Assembly (NCBI GenBank): GCA_900556615.1
Contig: USPP01000133.1
Location: 1-5,616 of the forward strand
Length of the DNA: 5,616 nucleotides
Direction: 5' to 3'
From: an uncultured Eubacteriales bacterium
GTDB lineage: Bacteria; Bacillota; Clostridia; Oscillospirales; CAG-272
The notes under the pieces: model-generated
Databases searched by the model: none
What the model was told of the DNA's origin: nothing
The model's input: the letters and a program-made list of their open reading frames with translations, nothing else
In this document: positions 1 to 5,616 of the stretch, piece by piece
Numbering within the stretch: position 1 is the first letter of the stretch
Layout: each line of letters opens with the position of its first letter
Program-made: the position numbers and the translations under genes

Positions 1-136
1 GGGAATAAACTATCCCGGGAAACAATGCTTTACCGTACAGTTTCATCCGGAGGCATGCTCCGGTCCGAAAGATACTGCTTTTCTGTTCGACAGATTCATT
101 TCGATGATGGAGGACTCTAAAAATGCCAAAGGATAA
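1..136 (+). CDS. carA: Carbamoyl-phosphate synthase small (glutaminase) subunit, 3' end only
   Basis: This is the last 44 codons of CarA, read from base 2; the rest lies upstream of the window. CarA is a class I glutamine amidotransferase that hydrolyses glutamine and passes ammonia through a tunnel to CarB, in the cytoplasm. The visible sequence contains [18 protein letters not shown], followed by [10 protein letters not shown]. The HPE at bases 44-52 holds the His and Glu of the family's Cys-His-Glu triad, and the FHPE(A)...GP.D....FD.F wording is typical of CarA C-termini. The frame runs to TAA at 134-136 and so overlaps the carB start by 14 bases, which implies co-transcription and probable translational coupling. 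The nucleophilic Cys is outside the window, so the integrity of the whole subunit cannot be judged. Confidence 0.93.
   Translation, partial: GINYPGKQCFTVQFHPEACSGPKDTAFLFDRFISMMEDSKNAKG
109..125 (+). promoter_or_regulatory. carB ribosome binding site and start codon
   Basis: GGAGG at 109-113 lies nine bases before the ATG at 123-125. It sits inside the last codons of carA, so carB initiation is embedded in the carA reading frame. The start is supported by the protein beginning [17 protein letters not shown], with the usual short lead before the first GSGP motif of CarB. Confidence 0.85.
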
Positions 137-585
137 TACGATACGCAAAGTACTTGTAATCGGTTCGGGACCGATCATCATAGGTCAGGCTGCCGAATTT
201 GATTATGCAGGAGCACAGGCATGCCGTGTTCTTAAGGAAGAGGGAATCAATGTTGTTCTCGTCAATTCCAATCCCGCCACAATTATGACGGATAAAACCC
301 TTGCCGACGAAATCTATCTCGAACCCCTGAATCCGGAAACCGTCGCAAGAATTATTGAAAAAGAGCGTCCCGACGGACTTCTTGCCGGGCTCGGAGGACA
401 AACAGGTCTTAACATTGCATTGAAGCTGTCAGAAAACGGAATTCTGCAAAAATACGGAGTTCGCCTACTCGGATCCGACATTGACGCCATCATGAAGGCG
501 GAGGACAGAGAGCTTTTTCGTGATACGATGAAAAAAATAGGGCAGCCCTGTGTTCCGTCGGATATCGCAAACGATCTTGAAACCG

Positions 586-646
586 CGCTCTCTGTTGCAG
601 AAAACATCGGTTATCCTGTAATCGATGTTTTCTGCAACAGAGAGCG
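586..646. repeat. Perfect 24-bp inverted repeat with 13-base loop inside carB
   Basis: The left arm is 586-609 (begins CGCTCTCTGTTGCAG, ends AACATCG), the loop is 610-622, and the right arm is 623-646 (begins CGATGTTTTCTG, ends AGAGAGCG). Every base of the 24-base arms pairs. The loop can pair further (GTTAT against GTAAT, with G-T wobbles), leaving only CCT. The left arm is ordinary carB code (ALSVAENIG). The right arm from base 624 is not: it stands where VRP codons are expected, and normal code resumes at 647 with [18 protein letters not shown] in another frame. There are 23 bases in place of nine, a net gain of 14. The right arm is therefore a secondary inverted copy of the left, not a conserved element such as a terminator. 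Confidence 0.95.
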
Positions 647-690
647 GCATTCACTCTCGGAGGCTCGGGCGGCGGCATTGCTTCCGACAA

Positions 691-706
691 AGAGGAGCTT
701 ACGGTG
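691..706 (+). promoter_or_regulatory. Shine-Dalgarno and GTG re-initiation site in a GTGA stop-start overlap
   Basis: AGAGGAG at 691-697 lies six bases before GTG at 704-706. The upstream frame stops at TGA 705-707, so stop and start overlap as GTGA, the arrangement seen in translationally coupled gene pairs. The GAGGAG encodes conserved Glu-Glu of CarB in the ancestral frame, so the site is probably incidental; it acts as a restart site only because the palindrome directs ribosomes to this stop. Use of the site is inference. Confidence 0.5.
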
Positions 707-3700
707 ATTGCTTCTGCAGGTCTTGATCTCTCCCCAATCACTCAGGTACTGATTGAGAAATGCATCTCCGGATGGAAGGAAATCGAATTTGAAACCATGC
801 GGGATGCATGCGGAAATGTTATTGCCGTTTGTTCTATGGAGAATGTCGATCCGGTCGGAATACATACCGGAGATTCTATTGTAGTTGCTCCGGCGCTTAC
901 TCTTTCCGACAAGGAATATCAAATGCTCCGTACCGCCTCTCTTGATATTATTTCCTCCATAGGAATTGTCGGAGGCTGTAATTGTCAATTCGCACTGAAT
1001 CCGAACAGCTTTGAATATGCAGTCATCGAAGTAAACCCGCGTGTTTCACGCTCCTCCGCTCTTGCCTCAAAAGCAACCGGATATCCGATTGCCAAAATTA
1101 CCGCCAAGATTGCGCTCGGTTATCATCTTGACGAAATCAAAAACGATATCACCGGAAAGACATGCGCCTGCTTTGAGCCGGCTCTCGACTATGTCGTCGT
1201 AAAATTTCCGAAATGGCCGTTTGATAAATTTGCCGGCTCAAGTAGAAAGCTCGGAACGCAGATGAAAGCCACCGGTGAAGTCATGGCAATTGCTTCTTCG
1301 TTTGAAGCGGCGCTGATGAAAGCGGTACGCGGCGCAGAAATATCCCTGGATACGCTTAATGCCGCCCCCCTCTCCGATGAATCGATTTTGAAACGGCTTT
1401 CAGAGCAGAACGACAGACGTATATTCACTGTATTCGAGGCAATAAAAAACGGTATCCCGCTTGATCAGATACATGATATTACAAAAATTGATGACTGGTT
1501 TCTGCAAAAGCTGAAAAAGCTTGCTGATTTTGAAAAGAAAATAGCAAATACCACGCTTTCCGAGACGGACTACCTCAGTGCGAAAAAGCTCGGCTATACC
1601 GATTCCGCACTGAAAAGGATAACCGGGCTAAAAAATATTCCGCACCGTTCCGCAAGCTATAAAATGGTTGACACCTGCGCCGCGGAATTCAGAGCGGTTA
1701 CACCCTATTTTTACTCCTGCTATGACAACTGCTGCGAATCAAGAAAGCATCCCCGCAGCGAACGAGATGTAATCATGGTAATCGGTTCCGGTCCTATCAG
1801 AATCGGACAAGGAATTGAGTTTGATTACAGCTCCGTACACTGTGTTAAAACGCTCAGAGAGCTTGGCTATGAAATTGTCCTTGTAAACAACAACCCTGAA
1901 ACCGTCTCAACCGACTACGATATCTCCGACAGGCTCTATTTTGAACCTCTTACGCCGGAGGATGTAATGAACATCATTGAGGTTGAAAACCCAATCGGCG
2001 TTGTTGTGGCGTTCGGAGGTCAAACCGCAATAAAGCTGACACAATACCTTGATAAGCACGGAATCATGATCCTCGGCACTTCCGCCGAAAGCATTGATAT
2101 CGCAGAGGACAGAAGCCGTTTTGACGCTCTCCTTGAGAGCTTTGGAATAAGCAGACCGAGAGGGATGGGAGTTTCCGACACCGAAAGCGCGCTTCAGGCT
2201 ACGAAAGCTCTCGGATATCCGATCCTTCTCCGCCCGTCTTATGTAATCGGCGGTCAGAACATGGTCATTTCGAGGAACGATGAACAAACGATACATTATA
2301 TGGAGAATATTCTCTCCGGAGGTATCGATAATCCCGTTCTTATCGATAAATATATGCCCGGTACGGAGCTTGAAGTCGACGTAATCTCCGACGGAACGGA
2401 CGTACTTATTCCCGGAATCATGGAGCATATTGAACGCGCCGGAATACACAGTGGAGATTCTATCGCCGTATACCCGCCCTATAATCTCAACGATAAATTT
2501 CTCAGCAAAATATGCGACTGCTCGGAAAAGCTGGCTCTTGCTCTCGGAACCAAGGGGCTTGTAAACATCCAGTATCTGATATACAACGATGAACTCTATG
2601 TCATCGAAGTCAATCCCCGCGCGTCCCGTACTATCCCGTACATCAGTAAGGTAACAAATGTACCCATGGTGGATATTGCTTCCAAGGTAATGCTCGGCGC
2701 TAAGCTTTCCGAGCTCGGCTGGGGAACGGGACTTTATCGCACGCCCCCCTACTGCGCCGTAAAAGTGCCGGTTTTTTCATTTGAAAAGCTAAACGATGCC
2801 AACTCGATTCTCGGACCGGAAATGAAATCCACCGGTGAAGTTCTCGGAGTAGGAAAAAACATGGCGGAAGCACTCTTTAAAGGTCTTACCGCCGCCGGCT
2901 TCAAGGTTCCTTCTCACAGAGGAAACAGAGGAATTCTTATCAGTGTTGAAGAAAACGATTATCAGGAAGTCATTCCCCTTGCCAAACGCTTCTATGACCT
3001 CGGAATCAAGCTTTATGCGACAATCGGAACGGCAAGGGAAATTTCCCGCATCGGGGTCCCGGTTACCTTTATCAAAAATTCGACGGACGGTAACGAGATC
3101 ACCAATCTGATGGAAAGAAAAGCCCTTGATTACATTGTTTACACCGGCGCCGTGAAGGATGCCACCATGGGAGATTACATAGCGCTTCATCGTCGCGCTA
3201 TGCAGCTGGGAATTCCATGCATAACCTCGCTTGACACGGCAAATGCCCTTGCCGATATGATATCCGGATGCTTTAACGCCGACAACACTGAGCTCGTTGA
3301 TATCAACGCAATGCGCCGCTGGAGACAGAAAATCAACTTTACCAAAATGCATTCCTGCGGAAACGACTATATCTTTATAGAGAATTTCAACCACGCTATC
3401 ACCTGCCCCGAATCGCTGTGCGTGAACCTCTGCACATCTCATTTCGGAATCGGAGGAGACGGAATCGTTCTGATAGAAGCCTCCAAAATTGCCGACGCCA
3501 AGATGCGCACCTTTAACCGTGACGGCAGTGAAGGACAAATGGCAGGAAATAACCTTCGCTGCGTTGCGAAGTATCTGTATGACAACGGTATGGTCAGAAG
3601 TGAGCATATGAAAATAGAAACCGCAAGCGGAATCAGAAAGCTGAAAATCTTTACCAGAGATGGAAAAGTCAGCTCGGTAACCGCAGAAATGGGAAAAGCC

Positions 3701-4165
3701 GATTTTTCCTCCGTCTCCGTGGGAGCTGCGGTATCTTCCGAAAACATGATCGCTTATCCGATATCCGTCTCAGATAAAGTATATACCGTCACCTGTGTCT
3801 CCATCGGAAATCCGCACTGCGTCCTATTCTGTGATAATGCCGAAGGACTTGAGCTTTCCGAAATAGGGCCTCTGTTTGAATATTCGGAATATTTCCCGAA
3901 AAGAATCAACACGGAATTTGTAAGAGTCATTAACAGAAGAAGTCTGCGCGTTCGCGTATGGGAACGCGGAAACGGCGAAACGCTTGCTTGCGGAACCGGA
4001 GCCTGCGCCGCTGCTGCGGCAGCAGTAAAAAACGGTCTTTGCGATTATGGATGTGACATAACTGTTCGCCTCGATGGCGGCGATCTTACGGTAAACTATT
4101 CTGACGACGGTATAACACTAAGCGGAAATGCCGTTTCAGTTTATGACGGAACCTTTGAATACTGA
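704..4165 (+). CDS. carB: CarB (residue ~190 onward) fused in frame to diaminopimelate epimerase
   Basis: This frame carries the rest of CarB and a whole DapF. GTG 704 is the first usable start, but the CarB-like frame really resumes at 647 ([18 protein letters not shown]), so the natural start is carB ATG 123; adding 189 gives ancestral numbering. Residues 1-200 finish the first ATP-grasp domain ([15 protein letters not shown] at 109). Residues about 235-350 match the position of the oligomerisation domain. From about 354 comes the second synthetase half, which phosphorylates carbamate: [60 protein letters not shown] at 635. Residues about 741-855 are the MGS-like allosteric domain, with ATIGTAREI as its phosphate loop; in E. 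coli this domain binds UMP, IMP and ornithine. A linker of about 20 residues ([14 protein letters not shown]) leads to DapF at 877. No stop separates the parts. Apart from the lesion at its 5' edge, the CarB part looks intact and of usual length. Confidence 0.93.
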   Translation: MIASAGLDLSPITQVLIEKCISGWKEIEFETMRDACGNVIAVCSMENVDPVGIHTGDSIVVAPALTLSDKEYQMLRTASLDIISSIGIVGGCNCQFALNPNSFEYAVIEVNPRVSRSSALASKATGYPIAKITAKIALGYHLDEIKNDITGKTCACFEPALDYVVVKFPKWPFDKFAGSSRKLGTQMKATGEVMAIASSFEAALMKAVRGAEISLDTLNAAPLSDESILKRLSEQNDRRIFTVFEAIKNGIPLDQIHDITKIDDWFLQKLKKLADFEKKIANTTLSETDYLSAKKLGYTDSALKRITGLKNIPHRSASYKMVDTCAAEFRAVTPYFYSCYDNCCESRKHPRSERDVIMVIGSGPIRIGQGIEFDYSSVHCVKTLRELGYEIVLVNNNPETVSTDYDISDRLYFEPLTPEDVMNIIEVENPIGVVVAFGGQTAIKLTQYLDKHGIMILGTSAESIDIAEDRSRFDALLESFGISRPRGMGVSDTESALQATKALGYPILLRPSYVIGGQNMVISRNDEQTIHYMENILSGGIDNPVLIDKYMPGTELEVDVISDGTDVLIPGIMEHIERAGIHSGDSIAVYPPYNLNDKFLSKICDCSEKLALALGTKGLVNIQYLIYNDELYVIEVNPRASRTIPYISKVTNVPMVDIASKVMLGAKLSELGWGTGLYRTPPYCAVKVPVFSFEKLNDANSILGPEMKSTGEVLGVGKNMAEALFKGLTAAGFKVPSHRGNRGILISVEENDYQEVIPLAKRFYDLGIKLYATIGTAREISRIGVPVTFIKNSTDGNEITNLMERKALDYIVYTGAVKDATMGDYIALHRRAMQLGIPCITSLDTANALADMISGCFNADNTELVDINAMRRWRQKINFTKMHSCGNDYIFIENFNHAITCPESLCVNLCTSHFGIGGDGIVLIEASKIADAKMRTFNRDGSEGQMAGNNLRCVAKYLYDNGMVRSEHMKIETASGIRKLKIFTRDGKVSSVTAEMGKADFSSVSVGAAVSSENMIAYPISVSDKVYTVTCVSIGNPHCVLFCDNAEGLELSEIGPLFEYSEYFPKRINTEFVRVINRRSLRVRVWERGNGETLACGTGACAAAAAAVKNGLCDYGCDITVRLDGGDLTVNYSDDGITLSGNAVSVYDGTFEY
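3332..4165 (+). other. dapF: Diaminopimelate epimerase (DapF) domain, fused to the CarB C-terminus
   Basis: DapF interconverts LL- and meso-diaminopimelate without cofactor in the lysine and peptidoglycan pathway. This portion is 277 residues, close to the usual 270-280, with both pseudo-symmetric halves: [86 protein letters not shown], and a final [15 protein letters not shown]. The second catalytic Cys (in ACGTGACA, codon 3989-3991) is present. The first, which the family carries in CGN..RC, is Ala (GCA at 3542-3544); the Cys six residues on (3560-3562) is kept. The family's Met start position is ATC here (3332), so there is no obvious start of its own. In-frame ATGs at 3311 and 3347 lack a clear Shine-Dalgarno, so the domain is most likely made only as part of the fusion. 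Whether it epimerises normally is uncertain because of the missing Cys. Confidence 0.92.
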
Positions 4166-4213
4166 CATGTTATATAAGAAACCATCTTCATATCTTAATC
4201 TAAAAAATTAGAG

Positions 4214-4269
4214 AAATCCCCTTAGAGCAGACCTTCAAAAAGGTTTTAAACTGTTTTAAGGGGATTTTT
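4214..4269 (+). terminator. Rho-independent terminator after the carB-dapF unit
   Basis: AAATCCCCTTAGAGCAG (4214-4230) pairs with CTGTTTTAAGGGGATTT (4251-4267), giving 17 pairs of which two are G-U. It is followed by a short T run (4265-4269) that overlaps the stem foot. The 20-base loop contains a second small hairpin, ACCTT-CAAA-AAGGT (4231-4244). It begins 49 bases after the TGA at 4163-4165. On the other strand the stem is followed a few bases later by six Ts (complement of 4202-4207), so it might also stop transcription from the convergent transporter gene, less convincingly. Confidence 0.85.
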
Positions 4270-4647
4270 CATCTATCCAACTTTGGTATCAATATTCATC
4301 TCACCAGGGTTAATAATTGCTTAACAAAAACAAAAAATTTCGCAATATTTTTGCAGCACATTCAGCAGCACTTCGTGAGTCCTTTATTATTAAAGCAGTA
4401 TTATCCGAATATGCTGTTTCTCATGCAGTAAACTCCATGACTTAATATAACGCCCGAAGATAAGATAAGATAAGGAGCATCAATAAAACACTCTCGGTAA
4501 AAGAGACGAAAACGCTCGAAACAGACAAAGCAAAATGGCAAAAATCACAGCGGCACACAAGGCAAAAGCAGTCTCCAATCCTCTCGTTAACACGGACTCA
4601 CACAAGCATTAACTCAAATAAAGCTTATAGAATCAGAGTAGGTAAGA
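4270..4647. other. 378-base intergenic stretch with no supported gene
   Basis: The stretch lies between two convergent genes, so no promoter for either is expected here. It holds an A-rich patch, a direct repeat GCAGCAC (4353-4359 and 4365-4371), three tandem GATAA units (4459-4473) and an imperfect bulged hairpin around 4394-4419. A 25-codon ATG frame at 4535-4612 (MAKITAAHKAKAVSNPL...) has no ribosome binding site, and another frame is open from 4464 to about 4700 but has no start codon. I recognise no RNA gene, insertion sequence or protein remnant in it. It may be decayed sequence. Confidence 0.6.
4459..4473. repeat. Three tandem GATAA units
   Basis: GATAAGATAAGATAA occupies 4459-4473 and is followed directly by GGAG. 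It is a short microsatellite-like run in non-coding sequence. Despite the GGAG, no ATG, GTG or TTG start follows at a suitable distance, so I give it no function. Confidence 0.6.
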
Positions 4648-5616
4648 TTATTTTAACTCCGCTGATTTCGCTTTCTTCCTTTTTTTCATCCATTCTGATG
4701 TGATAAGCATAAGCAGTGCAAATATCAAAAGGAATAGCGGGTACAAACCGATGCTGATGTATTGTGAAATCAGCCCGAAAAGAGGCGGCATAAAGGTACT
4801 CCCAACATATGCGCTTGCCATCTGTATTCCTATTATCGCCTGTGAATTCTCTTTCCCGAAATTATCGGGAGTTGAATGTATAATCGAAGGATATATCGGA
4901 GCACAGCCCAAACCGGTCAGGATAAGTCCCGCTTCTGCAATCCATGCTTCCTTAACCGGGAGCCCTATTACGATAATCCCGGCAGTTAACGTCAGCACTC
5001 CGATCCGAATCATTCGCCGGTCACCGATTTTATCCGAAACAAATCCGCAGAGAAATCTCCCGAAAGTTATTCCAAGATAAAAGAGAGAAGCAAACATCGC
5101 CGCCGTTTCGGTATCAACTCCTCTGTATTGAGCAAGATAGCTGCTTGCCCAAAGACCGGCAGTAGACTCCATTGCACAATATCCGAAGAAAATAAGAAGA
5201 ACAAAGACAACACCGTCAATCTTTAAAGTACCAATAAGTCCAAGCGGCTTTTTTTCAGCCGTTTCGGATTCAGCAAGCCGTCTATTTTTCCAAAGCGGAA
5301 GGCTCGCAAACAAAATAATGCTCAGTATAAGCTGAATATAGGAGACATACCGATATCCGTTATTCCATCCCGCCCCGGAAGAAAGAGCAAAACTCATAAT
5401 ATACGGGCTGACCGCCGCGCCGATACCCCAAAAGCAATGAAGCCAATTCATGTGCCTTGATGAGAAGTGAAGCGCCACATAATTATTCAGAGCTGCATCT
5501 ATCGCTCCTGCACCAAGCCCATACGGAACGGCAAATATGCAGAGCATTATCATATGATTCGAAACAGAAAATCCGAACAAGGCACCGGCAGTCATCAGCA
5601 CACTTATCGAAGTAAC
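4648..5616 (-). CDS. MFS transporter, C-terminal 322 residues (start lies beyond the window)
   Basis: This is a major facilitator superfamily secondary transporter of the inner membrane. The frame is open from the window edge to TAA at 4650-4648. GTG 5601 is not a credible start, because it falls inside a membrane segment preceded by open codons VTSIS and the first two helices would be missing. About ten hydrophobic segments are visible, read as TM3-TM12, with the charged central loop KNRRLAESETAEKKPLG after TM6. The loop after TM8 carries GRFLCGFVSDKIGDRR, the C-half copy of MFS motif A. Other notable stretches are GLGAGAIDAALNNYVALHF, HMNWLHCFWGIG and, near TM10-11, GCAPIYPSIIHSTPDNFG followed by QAIIGIQMASAYVGSTFMPP. 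Family members are usually near 390-400 residues, so about 70 are missing. The style resembles sugar-type MFS carriers of Firmicutes, but the substrate cannot be read from sequence. The C-terminus is Lys-rich (MKKRKKAKSAELK) and cytoplasmic. It converges on carB-dapF, with no sign of a functional link. Confidence 0.9.
   Translation of the reverse strand, partial: VTSISVLMTAGALFGFSVSNHMIMLCIFAVPYGLGAGAIDAALNNYVALHFSSRHMNWLHCFWGIGAAVSPYIMSFALSSGAGWNNGYRYVSYIQLILSIILFASLPLWKNRRLAESETAEKKPLGLIGTLKIDGVVFVLLIFFGYCAMESTAGLWASSYLAQYRGVDTETAAMFASLFYLGITFGRFLCGFVSDKIGDRRMIRIGVLTLTAGIIVIGLPVKEAWIAEAGLILTGLGCAPIYPSIIHSTPDNFGKENSQAIIGIQMASAYVGSTFMPPLFGLISQYISIGLYPLFLLIFALLMLITSEWMKKRKKAKSAELK

Larger units (their letters stand above)
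123..707 (+). pseudogene. carB: CarB N-terminal fragment, cut off by a frameshifting palindrome
   Basis: CarB makes carbamoyl phosphate from bicarbonate, ammonia and two ATP, for arginine and pyrimidine synthesis. Residues 1-167 (to base 623) are a normal CarB N-terminus: [17 protein letters not shown] near residue 14, [10 protein letters not shown], the GGQTGLN motif, and AEDRELF with its Arg at residue 129, the same number as the ATP-binding Arg129 of E. coli CarB. The family continues GYPVI-VRPAFTLGG. Here it reads GYPVI and then DVFCNRER and 19 further unrelated residues, ending at TGA 705-707. The alien segment begins where the right arm of a perfect inverted repeat replaces about nine bases with 23. 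The Arg169-equivalent and the glycine-rich ATP loop are missing from this product, so on its own it cannot phosphorylate bicarbonate. Whether the break is biological or a sequence artefact cannot be decided from the sequence alone. Confidence 0.88.

Noticed and set aside
586..646. Palindrome as an intrinsic terminator, attenuator or mobile-element end
   Set aside because: No T run follows, there is no target duplication, and one arm is plain conserved carB code; an inverted copy explains it better.
610..660. Programmed translational bypass (T4 gene 60 type) over the hairpin
   Set aside because: I found no matching take-off and landing codons at a frame-restoring distance that would give back the VRP residues; hopping over the whole insert would still lack the ATP-binding Arg.
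1907..2449. 180-residue open frame on the minus strand
   Set aside because: Antisense to conserved CarB motifs, low-complexity-free but unrecognisable; a shadow frame.
2789..3607. 272-residue open frame on the minus strand
   Set aside because: It lies wholly opposite the well-supported CarB and DapF code and has no recognisable motifs; it is a shadow frame.
4353..4371. GCAGCAC direct repeat as a CRISPR or iteron array
   Set aside because: Only two 7-base copies with a 5-base gap; below any threshold for such an array.
4535..4612. 25-codon ATG frame MAKITAAHKAKAVSNPL...
   Set aside because: No Shine-Dalgarno before it. Faintly resembles leaders of serine recombinases, but far too short to support that.
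4700..5080. 126-residue plus-strand frame
   Set aside because: It is the complement of the MFS transporter's conserved C-terminal half; a shadow frame.

Overview
The window is a housekeeping stretch of what looks like a Clostridia-type Firmicute, possibly a gut-associated lineage. This rests on overall protein character: a two-gene carA-carB unit, CarB wording such as [17 protein letters not shown] and [15 protein letters not shown], and an MFS transporter of a kind I associate with Firmicutes. It is an impression, not a search result.

Layout. Bases 1-136 (+) are the 3' end of carA, the glutaminase subunit of carbamoyl-phosphate synthase, and overlap the start of carB. Bases 123-4165 (+) are one ancestral reading unit: a complete-length CarB of about 1065 residues, joined in frame with no stop to a complete-length diaminopimelate epimerase (DapF, about 277 residues). 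The reconstructed product is about 1342 residues. A rho-independent terminator follows at 4214-4269. Bases 4270-4647 hold no gene I can support. Bases 4648-5616 (-) are the C-terminal ten membrane segments of an MFS transporter, convergent with the carB unit and running off the window.

The most striking local feature is at 586-646. Nine bases that should encode Val-Arg-Pro of the first ATP-grasp domain (the Arg matches E. coli CarB Arg169) are replaced by 23 bases. These are an exact inverted copy of the sequence just upstream, and create a perfect 24-bp palindrome arm pair around a 13-base loop. The net +14 bases breaks the frame. This is the signature expected from a fold-back template switch during replication; a library or assembly chimera would look the same. 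The broken gene now reads as two frames meeting in a GTGA overlap, with a good Shine-Dalgarno sequence before the GTG, so the second half of CarB plus DapF could still be made by coupled re-initiation.

The two other points of interest are the CarB-DapF fusion, which links carbamoyl phosphate supply (arginine, pyrimidines) with meso-diaminopimelate supply (lysine, peptidoglycan), and the DapF active site, where the first catalytic Cys of the family (CGN..RC) is an Ala (MAGNNLRC) while the second (ACGTGACA) is kept.
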